From an uncultured Sphingobacteriales bacterium (lineage in GTDB: Bacteria > Bacteroidota > Bacteroidia > Chitinophagales > Chitinophagaceae), in contig CAMLFX010000011.1 of NCBI GenBank assembly GCA_946479435.1, positions 1-48,585 of the forward strand: a stretch of 48,585 bases of DNA, in the 5' to 3' direction. The number at the start of each line of letters is the position of its first letter. The first letter of the stretch is position 1. Below, piece after piece: positions 1-6,528 of the stretch. Below the pieces are notes generated by a model that was given only the letters and a program-made list of their open reading frames with translations, was not told where the DNA came from and ran no database searches. The translations under genes and the position numbers were made by a program.

Positions 1-962
1 GTACCACTCGAGAAGGTTGAATAATTCACCAATGCTTTCAGTATGCCTTTTTCATTGGGCTTGTAGGTGAACTTAGCCGAACCACCACCACCTTTCGGTA
101 CATCGTAAAAATCGAAGTTGGTTTTTGCTATACCATAGAAAGGCGACAGGTTATTATAGTAGGCTGTACCCTCCACACTTGTTTTCTTAAATAGTTTCGA
201 TGCCGATGCATATACGCCCGCCATGTTCAGGCCCAGGTTCACCGTGCTTTTATCAGGCAGGTCATTACTGTTCAGTTCCAATACCGATGACAATGCCTGA
301 CCATAACGTGCGCTATAACCGCCACTACTAAAGGCAACTCCTTTAAACTGGAAGGCACCAAACCTGCTGCGTGCAGCCACGCCTGGTGCTGTACTTAAAA
401 AAGCATTTTGTGCTACCAGTCCATCAACTACTACTGCAGCTTCGCTGGCATCACCACCGCGTACAAACAAACCTGTCTGTGCACCTTGTTGCTGTGTACC
501 GGGTAGTGTTTGTATGGCTTTTACTATATCGGCCTGTGCACCTGCTGTGGTAACAATATCCAGTGGTTTCAGCACCGTATTGTTCCTGTCCGATGCTTCT
601 ATCGAACCCGCAGTTATCGTCACTTCATCCAGTTGGTGTGATTGGCTTTTCATTTTCAGTTCAAGGCCGGTCATATCGCCTGTTATGTTGATAGGCAATC
701 CACCGTTCTCGTGCGATACTTCTGTAGCCACCAATGTCTGCGGGCCTTTTTCTTCAGTAGTAAAGCTGAATTTGCCAGAGCTATCGCTGCTGCCACCATC
801 TATGGTATTGTCTAAGTAAACGCTGGCGCCCGGCACCGGTTTTCCTTTTTCATCTATCAACCTGCCGCTTATGGTGCTTTGTGCCCAGCTCAACGATGTG
901 AGCAGTACCAGCATAGGCACCAGGGCTATTTTTTTAAATGCGATGTGTAAATTATGTTTCAT
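1..962 (-). CDS. TonB-dependent receptor, N-terminal part (cut by window edge)
   Basis: The reading frame is open on the minus strand from an ATG at 960-962 to the left edge, so only about 320 N-terminal residues are seen. It begins with a signal peptide ending near SLSWAQ, followed by a carboxypeptidase-regulatory-like beta-sandwich (STISGRLIDEKGKPVPGASV, about residues 29-110). Next comes a plug domain with LPGTQQQG, LFVRGGDASE and VVVDGLVAQN (about 115-215), and then the start of the beta barrel (SGGYSARYGQALSSV). These proteins sit in the outer membrane and take up ligands using TonB energy. The substrate cannot be told, and no SusD partner is visible. A consensus promoter lies 40-70 bases upstream. 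Confidence 0.9.
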   Translation of the reverse strand, partial: MKHNLHIAFKKIALVPMLVLLTSLSWAQSTISGRLIDEKGKPVPGASVYLDNTIDGGSSDSSGKFSFTTEEKGPQTLVATEVSHENGGLPINITGDMTGLELKMKSQSHQLDEVTITAGSIEASDRNNTVLKPLDIVTTAGAQADIVKAIQTLPGTQQQGAQTGLFVRGGDASEAAVVVDGLVAQNAFLSTAPGVAARSRFGAFQFKGVAFSSGGYSARYGQALSSVLELNSNDLPDKSTVNLGLNMAGVYASASKLFKKTSVEGTAYYNNLSPFYGIAKTNFDFYDVPKGGGGSAKFTYKPNEKGILKALVNYSTFSSG

Positions 963-1002
963 AAGATATGTGTGTTCTGTCTTAACTTTTCTTTTCAGGA
1001 TG

Positions 1003-1033
1003 CAAACGTACTTCCGCGTTCCACTTTTGCAAA
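1003..1033 (-). promoter_or_regulatory. Promoter of the TonB receptor gene
   Basis: On the minus strand TTTG (plus-strand CAAA at 1030-1033) is followed after 19 bases by TACGTTTG (plus-strand 1003-1010). This matches the Bacteroidota -33/-7 pattern TTTG-N19-TAnnTTTG. The expected start lies near 997, about 35 bases before the ATG. Confidence 0.65.
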
Positions 1034-1090
1034 CTTCAATTCGACCAAACAGATGAAATCATCGGTAAAGCCCCGCAACTTGTCGGTGAA

Positions 1091-1765
1091 TTAAGAACCG
1101 TAATATTCTTTATATAGTTTATCAATTTGCGCTGTGGTCAGTATTCCTTTTATACTTTCATCCAGCGCGGCCATCATGGCTATACGTGCTACAACCTGCA
1201 CATCCAGCGGGTGGTCTTCTTTTACTTTCTTACCAATAAGCGGTATAGCGCCCACCAGTTTCAAAACATTCTTTGTGCGTATGGTATCCGGCTTTTCTTT
1301 GCCGTACAACATACCTGGGCGCAGCACTGCCAGGTCGAAGTTTTTATCGCTCAGGCAGTCTTCTGCTTTTCGCTTACAGTCTACATAGCTATCGGGCGTA
1401 CCGGGAGGTCCCGCACTCGCCGACAGGTACACGAATTTCCCCACTCCTGCTTTCTCTGCTTCCATACCTGCTATTCTCGCCGTCTCGTATATCATGCGCT
1501 CATGGGTCAGGTCTTTGCTTGCATCTTCTTCCAGTATGCCTATACAGTGTATCACCGCTTTAGCACCTTTCAGGTACTTATTCCAGTCGTTGGGTGCAAA
1601 CACGTCTGCAGCTACCCATTGCACGTTCTTATAATCATCTTCACAAATACCTTCAGGCTTACCGCTGCGCGATATGCTGATAGCTTCCAGCCCTGCCGCT
1701 GCAACCGACTTGCAGATCTGCTTGCCCAAAAAGCCATTTCCACCTGTTACTATTATTGGTTTCAT
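1091..1765 (-). CDS. Atypical SDR / NmrA-like NAD(P)-binding protein
   Basis: A 224-residue Rossmann-fold protein. GGNGFLG at residues 8-14 is the dinucleotide-binding glycine motif, and YVDCK (Y127, K131) matches the YxxxK pair of short-chain dehydrogenases. Its length fits the atypical, NDUFA9-like or NmrA-like SDR group that often senses or reduces quinones or electrophiles; the substrate is unknown. It is divergent from the MarR gene and shares with it a promoter region carrying three related operator-like boxes, so it is probably the regulator's target. A minus-strand -7 element TACATTTG lies at 1809-1816. Confidence 0.8.
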   Translation of the reverse strand: MKPIIVTGGNGFLGKQICKSVAAAGLEAISISRSGKPEGICEDDYKNVQWVAADVFAPNDWNKYLKGAKAVIHCIGILEEDASKDLTHERMIYETARIAGMEAEKAGVGKFVYLSASAGPPGTPDSYVDCKRKAEDCLSDKNFDLAVLRPGMLYGKEKPDTIRTKNVLKLVGAIPLIGKKVKEDHPLDVQVVARIAMMAALDESIKGILTTAQIDKLYKEYYGS

Positions 1766-1784
1766 GATTATTGTAGGTACATTT

Positions 1785-1880
1785 ATATCGTTTCCGATAT
1801 TTAAAGCGCAAATGTATATCGGTTTCCATATAAAAACATCAATTGCGACTAATTTTTCCTAAATTTGTACCGAAACCGAT
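1785..1880. promoter_or_regulatory. Divergent promoter with three MarR-type operator-like boxes
   Basis: Box 1 (1785-1800) is a perfect 6-4-6 palindrome, ATATCGTTTCCGATAT. Box 2 (1816-1831) is ATATCGGTTTCCATAT. Box 3 (1869-1880) is ACCGAAACCGAT, the same core on the other strand. A minus-strand -7 element (TACATTTG, plus-strand 1809-1816) touches box 2, and a plus-strand -7 element (TAAATTTG, 1860-1867) is followed directly by box 3. The layout suggests the MarR protein represses both its own gene and the divergent SDR gene. That role is inferred; the boxes and promoter elements are visible. Confidence 0.65.
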
Positions 1881-1885
1881 GAATA

Positions 1886-2518
1886 ATGAGTGAGATAGTT
1901 GATCTGGTTAATAAGTTCGATAAGTTTCAAAAGAAACACCCAAATGGCGATGTGGCAGGTTTTTGTCGCTACTTCCTGGCTAAGCAAGCCGATAAACACA
2001 AGGGCGAGAAATCTTTTGGCCCTATGCCGCCTACGCCCGAATCGCAACTGGCCAAGATCATGGGGCGGCTGCTCAGCGTTTTTGCTGTGTACCACGAAGC
2101 CGCTATGGCCAAAACCCGGCTGCCATTCAAAGAAGGGTTCTACATGCTCAACTGGCTGAAGCATCATGGTGAAATGAAGAAGACCGAATTCATCAACGAA
2201 CTGCTGATGGGCTATACCACCGGTATGGATGCCATCAATAAACTGATAAAAGAAGGATTAATTATAGAGCGCAACCACGATACCGATAAGCGCGCCAAAC
2301 TCATTAGCCTGTCGCCCCTTGGCGAAGACGTGTTGCAGGAATGCTACCCCCTCATGCAAAAAGTAACCCGTATGACCTTCCAGGGAATGCACCCCGAAGC
2401 CATCCAGTTCTGCATCAACCTCCTCAGCGAACCCGAGATACGCCGTACCCGCAACATCACCGAACTCAAAGGCCTAGACTTCGAAGATATGTATGAACGT
2501 GTGATGAGCGAGGAATAG
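1886..2518 (+). CDS. MarR-family transcriptional regulator
   Basis: 210 residues, longer than the usual 140-160 because of an N-terminal helical extension of about 45 residues. The winged-helix part (about residues 75-165) contains KKTEFINELLMGYTTGMDAI followed by LIKEGLIIERNHDTDKRAKLISLSPLGEDVL, which is the MarR recognition helix, wing and D-x-R-x-K pattern. MarR proteins bind palindromic operators as dimers and release on ligand binding or thiol oxidation. The ATG follows the -7 element TAAATTTG (1860-1867) by only 18 bases, so the leader is very short. The stop is 2 bases before dispersed repeat A. Confidence 0.88.
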   Translation: MSEIVDLVNKFDKFQKKHPNGDVAGFCRYFLAKQADKHKGEKSFGPMPPTPESQLAKIMGRLLSVFAVYHEAAMAKTRLPFKEGFYMLNWLKHHGEMKKTEFINELLMGYTTGMDAINKLIKEGLIIERNHDTDKRAKLISLSPLGEDVLQECYPLMQKVTRMTFQGMHPEAIQFCINLLSEPEIRRTRNITELKGLDFEDMYERVMSEE

Positions 2519-2520
2519 GT

Positions 2521-2576
2521 TTTGCAGCCAACTGTCTTGCTACTATTGAAAGTTCCTTGCGTCGCACTCTTGTACG
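2521..2576 (+). repeat. Dispersed repeat A, copy 1
   Basis: These 56 bases match the reverse complement of 48302-48357 without gaps at 46 of 56 positions, including 13-, 10- and 17-base exact runs (for example TTGCGTCGCACTCTTGT). It lies between the MarR gene and the restriction island. It encodes nothing obvious. Confidence 0.7.
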
Positions 2577-2625
2577 TTTGGTAAGTCTACTGTGCAGGTA
2601 CAAACTTTGTAAATAATATTGTGAT

Positions 2626-3063
2626 ATGGCAGATGTGCACGATAAGGCTACCCGTAGTTATAATATGAGTCGTGTTAAAAACAAAAACACGAAGCCTGAA
2701 ATTATTGTACGCAAATTTTTACATAGCAAAGGTTTTAGATTTCGCTTACACGATAAAAATCTTCCCGGAAAACCTGATATAATTCTCTCTAAATACAAAA
2801 CAGTCATCTTCATTAATGGTTGCTTCTGGCATGGGCATGAAAACTGTAAATATTTTACTGTCCCCAAAACCAATTCTGAATGGTGGAAGGGTAAAATAAA
2901 TGGAAACATTAAAAATGATGTTTCTGTATCTGACTCTTTAAAAAAAGAGGGTTGGAAAATAATTGTAATATGGACTTGTCAACTTAAGCCAAAACAATTA
3001 GAAGGTACGCTTTCAAATCTCGAAAGTTCACTTAAAAGCCAAAGTTCACTTATATCCGATTGA
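2626..3063 (+). CDS. vsr: Very-short-patch mismatch repair endonuclease (Vsr)
   Basis: 145 residues, the usual Vsr length. Vsr nicks next to T:G mismatches left when 5-methylcytosine deaminates, so the methylated C can be restored. Visible motifs are MSRVKNKNTKPE at 14-25, the catalytic aspartate in GKPDII (D51), FINGCFWHGHENC with F67, W68, H69 and H71, and NSEWWKGKI. These correspond to the known Vsr active-site and wedge residues. It is the first gene of a same-strand cluster with controller, methylase and endonuclease. The gene is AT-rich compared with flanking genes, as is the whole cluster, which suggests transfer. Its TGA overlaps a C-box-like operator by two bases. Confidence 0.93.
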   Translation: MADVHDKATRSYNMSRVKNKNTKPEIIVRKFLHSKGFRFRLHDKNLPGKPDIILSKYKTVIFINGCFWHGHENCKYFTVPKTNSEWWKGKINGNIKNDVSVSDSLKKEGWKIIVIWTCQLKPKQLEGTLSNLESSLKSQSSLISD

Positions 3064-3072
3064 CTCATAGTC
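3062..3072 (+). promoter_or_regulatory. C-box-like operator
   Basis: GACTCATAGTC is a perfect palindrome with a 3-base centre and matches the GACT-nnn-AGTC boxes bound by restriction-modification controller (C) proteins. It ends 22 bases before the controller ATG and overlaps the vsr stop codon (3061-3063). A clear second box was not identified. Confidence 0.6.
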
Positions 3073-3094
3073 GAATTCCGGATAGCTTGCACGG

Positions 3095-3337
3095 ATGGAC
3101 ATTCGTGCAAAAGTTGGTGCGCGTATTAAAGAATTACGTAAGCAACTTCAGCTTACCCAAGAAGCATTAGCATTTAAAGCAGAGGTTGATAAAACCTATT
3201 TAAACGAGGTTGAAAATGGCAAACGCAACGTTTCCATGCTCAATCTTGAAAAAGTTGTGCTTGCATTAAATGTAAGTATCACCGAATTCTTTCAATCAGA
3301 AATTTTCAATTCAAATAAGGGAGGAAAAACGAAATGA
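3095..3337 (+). CDS. XRE-family controller (C) protein of the R-M system
   Basis: 80 residues, the typical size of C proteins. It is a single helix-turn-helix domain: GARIKELRKQLQLTQEALA, then KTYLNEVENGKRNVSMLNLEKVV around residues 34-57, very close in layout to known C proteins. These dimers bind C boxes, first activating and later repressing their own promoter, so that methylase accumulates before endonuclease. A GACT/AGTC palindrome lies just upstream. The stop codon overlaps the methylase ATG (ATGA at 3334-3337), implying co-translation. It could act on methylase, endonuclease or both. Confidence 0.85.
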   Translation: MDIRAKVGARIKELRKQLQLTQEALAFKAEVDKTYLNEVENGKRNVSMLNLEKVVLALNVSITEFFQSEIFNSNKGGKTK

Positions 3338-4602
3338 GGGCGCAAGTAGAACCTACGCTGATAAGTTCTAATATCCTTAGTGCTGCAGGAAAACTATTAA
3401 AAGTAGCATTATATGGACCAGACAATTATAAAGCAGCTTTAGTAAGCCACTATGTTTATTCACGTGATAAAAAACTAAAAAAGCAAGCTTTTGAATATAT
3501 AGGTGAACTGTTAGAAGGGTATATAGATCAAGAAGAAATAACACAAGAATTTAAGGAGCAAGCTGTGCAGTATTTATTTGAATTTGAAGATGTTCCTTTT
3601 CCAAAACCGGCAATTACACAATTCACATTTATAGATTTATTTGCAGGTATTGGTGGGTTCAGACTAGCAATGCAAGATCTGGGAGGAAAATGTGTATTTT
3701 CTTCTGAATGGGATAAGGAAGCTCAAAAAACTTATTTCGCAAACTTTGGTGAACTTCCTTTTGGTGACATTACCAAAGAAGAAACGAAAAAATGGATTCC
3801 AAATGAATTCGATGTTTTGTGTGCAGGCTTTCCATGTCAAGCTTTCTCAATAGCAGGTAAGCGTGGTGGCTTTAATGACACAAGGGGAACATTATTTTTT
3901 GATGTTGCAACTGTAATCAAAAAGCACAAACCCAAAGCAGTTTTCCTTGAAAATGTGAAAGGGTTAACTAGTCACGATAAAGGCCGAACACTACAAACTA
4001 TATTAAATACACTTCGCGAAGACTTAGGTTATTACGTACCTGACCCCAAGATAATTAACGCTAAATACTTTGGTGTTCCTCAGAATAGAGAAAGAATTTT
4101 TATAGTTGGTTTTAGAAAAGATTTAGGCATCGAAGGCTTTAAATATCCGGAGCCAAATAAGATAACAAAAGTTGTAAAAGATATTATCGAGAAAAAAGTA
4201 GTAGACGCGAAATATTATTTATCAACTCAATATCTCAAGACATTAAAAGAACATAAGGCAAGGCATGAAGGAAAGGGTAATGGTTTTGGTTATGAAGTTT
4301 TAAAAAACGAAGGTGTAGCTAACGCCATCGTAGTTGGTGGTATGGGTAGGGAAAGAAATCTTGTAATTGATAATCGCTTAAAAGACTTTACACCTACCAC
4401 AAAAATAAAAGGGGAAGTAAACAGGGAAGGCATTAGACGCTTAACGCCTCGTGAATGCGCCAGAATACAAGGTTTCCCAGATCATTTTAAAATTCAGGTA
4501 TCAAATGCGTCAGCATATAAACAGTTTGGTAATTCCGTTGCAGTACCTGCGATAGAAGCAACAGCAGAAAAAATTATTGAAAAAATTCAAAAATTTCTAT
4601 AA
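3334..4602 (+). CDS. DNA cytosine-5 methyltransferase, HpaII-like (CCGG)
   Basis: 422 residues. Motif I FIDLFAGIGGF lies at 99-109, the catalytic cysteine is C168 in AGFPCQAFS, and ENVKG at 206-210 is motif VI. The C-terminus has the motif IX/X region RLTPRECARIQGFP and YKQFGNSVAVPAI. The body closely matches what I recall of M.HpaII (for example SSEWD, GKGNGFGYE, VVGGMGRERNL), so C5 methylation within CCGG is the likely activity. An extra 90 or so residues precede motif I; their role is unknown. The gene overlaps the controller by ATGA and the endonuclease by TAATG. Specificity is inferred from similarity only. Confidence 0.93.
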   Translation: MRAQVEPTLISSNILSAAGKLLKVALYGPDNYKAALVSHYVYSRDKKLKKQAFEYIGELLEGYIDQEEITQEFKEQAVQYLFEFEDVPFPKPAITQFTFIDLFAGIGGFRLAMQDLGGKCVFSSEWDKEAQKTYFANFGELPFGDITKEETKKWIPNEFDVLCAGFPCQAFSIAGKRGGFNDTRGTLFFDVATVIKKHKPKAVFLENVKGLTSHDKGRTLQTILNTLREDLGYYVPDPKIINAKYFGVPQNRERIFIVGFRKDLGIEGFKYPEPNKITKVVKDIIEKKVVDAKYYLSTQYLKTLKEHKARHEGKGNGFGYEVLKNEGVANAIVVGGMGRERNLVIDNRLKDFTPTTKIKGEVNREGIRRLTPRECARIQGFPDHFKIQVSNASAYKQFGNSVAVPAIEATAEKIIEKIQKFL

Positions 4603-5816
4603 TGGCTTTATCTGGGAATAAAGGTGAATGGAGTGAAATTTATGTAGTTTTAAAACTATTAGCTGATGGAAAACTATTCTCCGCTGATATTGACATGAAT
4701 CGTATTGAGAATGTATTTTATCCTATTCTCAAGATATTACGTGAAGAGTCTAAAACAAATTCTAAACTTGAGTATGTCCTTAATGGAAATATTAAAGTTG
4801 TAAATAGTTCAAATGATATTGAACTAATTCAAGTCCCTGTAAAGGAGTTTGTTTCTAAATCTAAAGAATTCTTTAAGCTTCTGAGTACCAAGAAAAAATC
4901 CTCATTTCAAATACCTGAATTTGAAGCATTTCTTGAAAAAATATTTATCAAAACCCTTAAAGCTAAAAGTGAAGAAAAATCTGATATTACTTTACTGGTA
5001 GTTGATAGTATGACAAGTAGTGAACTCAACCTGTCTTTCAGTATTAAGTCATTACTTGGTAGTAAACCAACGCTCCTCAATCCTGGATCTGGTACTAACT
5101 TCATTTACAAGATAGAGGGGGCTCATCATAATGAAATAGAGCTTAGAGAATTTAATAGTAGTACTTATCTTAAAACGAAAGGCAAAGGGGGATCCAAAAT
5201 ATCTAAACGTATCAATCGTCTAATACAGTCTGAATATAAGCTTACATTTAAAAATATACAGTCAGAGATTTTTCAGTTAAATCTGGAATTGATTGATCGA
5301 GATTTACCACAAATATTAGCATATATGCTTTTGTATAAGTATATATACAATGAGAATAAAATTGTAAATCTTATCGCTCTATTAAATGAGCACAACCCTT
5401 TAAATTACAATTTAGCACATTCACATCCTTTTTACGAATACAAGCTTAGAGGTCTTTTGTATGACTATGCTTTAGGAATGACTCCAGAGAAAACTTGGGT
5501 TGGAAAATATGCATCAACAGGAGGCATTATTATTGTCAAAAAAGATGGAGATGCCTTGGTTTACAGAGTATATGATAAAAATATCTTTCAAGATTATTTG
5601 ATAAATAATACGTTTTTAGATCAAGCCAGTACTGGTGAAGATTCTAACAAACCCGGCAATCCCAGAGCTAAATTACCTGCAACATCAGACGAAAAGCAAT
5701 CAAAATCTAAGACGTATAATTTTGGGTGGCTATACAAGAATAATGGCGATTACGAACTGAAATTGAATCTTCAAATTAGATTTATCGAGCGAAAAAAAGC
5801 GAAAAAATCTTCTTAG
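4602..5816 (+). CDS. HpaII-family type II restriction endonuclease
   Basis: 404 residues. The start GNKGEWSEIYVVLKLLADGK (residues 5-24) is the hallmark opening of the HpaII endonuclease family, and the gene follows directly after an HpaII-like methylase, sharing one base (TAATG at 4600-4604). It should cut unmethylated CCGG. The rest includes SFSIKSLLGSKPTLLNPGSGTNFIY (about 150-174) and YALGMTPEKTWVGKYASTGG, which are typical of the family by my recollection. I cannot assign catalytic residues. A low-complexity polar segment rich in K and S lies near 345-370. The gene is strongly AT-rich. Confidence 0.88.
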   Translation: MALSGNKGEWSEIYVVLKLLADGKLFSADIDMNRIENVFYPILKILREESKTNSKLEYVLNGNIKVVNSSNDIELIQVPVKEFVSKSKEFFKLLSTKKKSSFQIPEFEAFLEKIFIKTLKAKSEEKSDITLLVVDSMTSSELNLSFSIKSLLGSKPTLLNPGSGTNFIYKIEGAHHNEIELREFNSSTYLKTKGKGGSKISKRINRLIQSEYKLTFKNIQSEIFQLNLELIDRDLPQILAYMLLYKYIYNENKIVNLIALLNEHNPLNYNLAHSHPFYEYKLRGLLYDYALGMTPEKTWVGKYASTGGIIIVKKDGDALVYRVYDKNIFQDYLINNTFLDQASTGEDSNKPGNPRAKLPATSDEKQSKSKTYNFGWLYKNNGDYELKLNLQIRFIERKKAKKSS

Positions 5817-5865
5817 AATTCTCCTGGCACGCTCTTTTATAGCATAGTAATTGTAAAACGCTACT

Positions 5866-6078
5866 ATGGAAAAGAGAGTATTTGGTATCATTCTAACAAT
5901 ATTGGGCATTATTGGCCTTATTGCAGCAGCTATGCAGTTTGTAGAAACAAGCGGCGGCGCGCGCAATGTAAAGATGATAGCCGTTTACGGCATACTTGGC
6001 GCGGTATTTTTCTTCGCAGGTATAGGCCTTATCCGTAGCACTAAAGACATTAAGAAAAGCAACGAAGAAGTTAGTTAA
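5866..6078 (+). CDS. Small two-helix membrane protein
   Basis: 70 residues with two hydrophobic segments: VFGIILTILGIIGLIAAA (about 4-21) and MIAVYGILGAVFFFAGIGLI (about 37-56). They are separated by a short polar loop, and the C-terminus is charged (STKDIKKSNEEVS). Base composition resembles the host genes rather than the AT-rich restriction island before it. I do not recognise a named family beyond small Bacteroidota inner-membrane proteins. It stands alone between the island and a non-coding region. Confidence 0.7.
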   Translation: MEKRVFGIILTILGIIGLIAAAMQFVETSGGARNVKMIAVYGILGAVFFFAGIGLIRSTKDIKKSNEEVS

Positions 6079-6091
6079 TAATATTCCTACC

Positions 6092-6154
6092 GTCGTGCCA
6101 GGCAGTAGCCTGAATTGTAGTTCCCATCTTGTGTAGACTACCGCCCGGCACGAC
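6092..6154. repeat. Long hairpin downstream of the small membrane gene
   Basis: GTCGTGCCAGGCAGTAG (6092-6108) pairs with CTACCGCCCGGCACGAC (6138-6154), 15 of 17 positions. The hairpin begins 14 bases after the preceding stop. It lacks a T-run directly after the stem, so it is not a clear terminator. It shares the GGGCGGTA string with the palindromic element at 46516-46628. Confidence 0.6.
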
Positions 6155-6187
6155 ATACTCTCCTTTTATTTATTGTTATTTTTGTAG

Positions 6188-6195
6188 TATATTTG
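6188..6195 (+). promoter_or_regulatory. Orphan promoter -7 element
   Basis: TATATTTG fits TAnnTTTG. It is embedded in TAGTATATTTGCTAT and no gene starts within the next 300 bases. The same TAGTATATTTG string precedes the second copy of repeat B at 48383-48392. Confidence 0.35.
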
Positions 6196-6312
6196 CTATA
6201 ATGTATTTCGGCGTCTTGCGCAGCGCAGCAAGCGCCAACGCCGCAGATAATGAGACAGTTAGCAGCATATAGCCCTTTTGATAAAGAAGGTAAAAGACAT
6301 ACGCAATATCTC

Positions 6313-6463
6313 TATATGTTGTTCAATTTTGCTACAACTTAAAGAAAATGACAAACCACATTTCAACCCTGAAAACCAATACGCTCCATAGTTTCCACAC
6401 CCAACTGTCGCACCTGAATTTTTTTTATTTTTTATATTTTTCAACAAAATTGAACAACGTATA
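6313..6463. repeat. Repeat B copy 1: MITE-like element with terminal inverted repeats
   Basis: The 19-base ends TATATGTTGTTCAATTTTG (6313-6331) and the reverse complement of 6445-6463 differ at one position. The inside includes AAAATGACAAAC, CCCAACTGTCGCACC and a T-rich tract. A second copy starts at 48458 and runs off the window. The minus-strand frame that is open in this copy is broken by a stop in the second copy, so it is not coding. With the hairpin at 6092 and promoter-like element at 6188, it accounts for most of the gene-free stretch 6079-6528. Confidence 0.75.
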
Positions 6464-6478
6464 TAATATTCCACATTC

Positions 6479-6523
6479 GTTTGGGTAGGCATCCCAAACT
6501 ATGAGGCTTAGTGTGTAAATTTG
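6479..6523 (+). promoter_or_regulatory. Promoter and palindrome upstream of the aldehyde dehydrogenase
   Basis: GTTTGGG (6479-6485) and CCCAAAC (6493-6499) form a perfect 7-7-7 palindrome that could be an operator. A perfect -7 element TAAATTTG lies at 6516-6523, ending 5 bases before the ATG at 6529. Transcription would then start at or next to the start codon. Confidence 0.55.
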
Positions 6524-6528
6524 CACAC

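Noticed and set aside
1127..1804. 225-codon plus-strand frame opposite the SDR gene
   Set aside because: It has no recognisable motif, unusual composition rich in Y, C, H and F, and lies antisense to a gene with clear Rossmann and YxxxK motifs.
2626..5816. Restriction island as a complete transposon or integrated phage
   Set aside because: No integrase, transposase or direct repeats at the borders are seen; the flanking repeats A and B differ from each other.
6259..6492. 77-codon minus-strand frame inside repeat B
   Set aside because: The matching frame in the second copy (48458-48585) contains a stop, and the content follows a non-coding repeat, so it is not a conserved protein.
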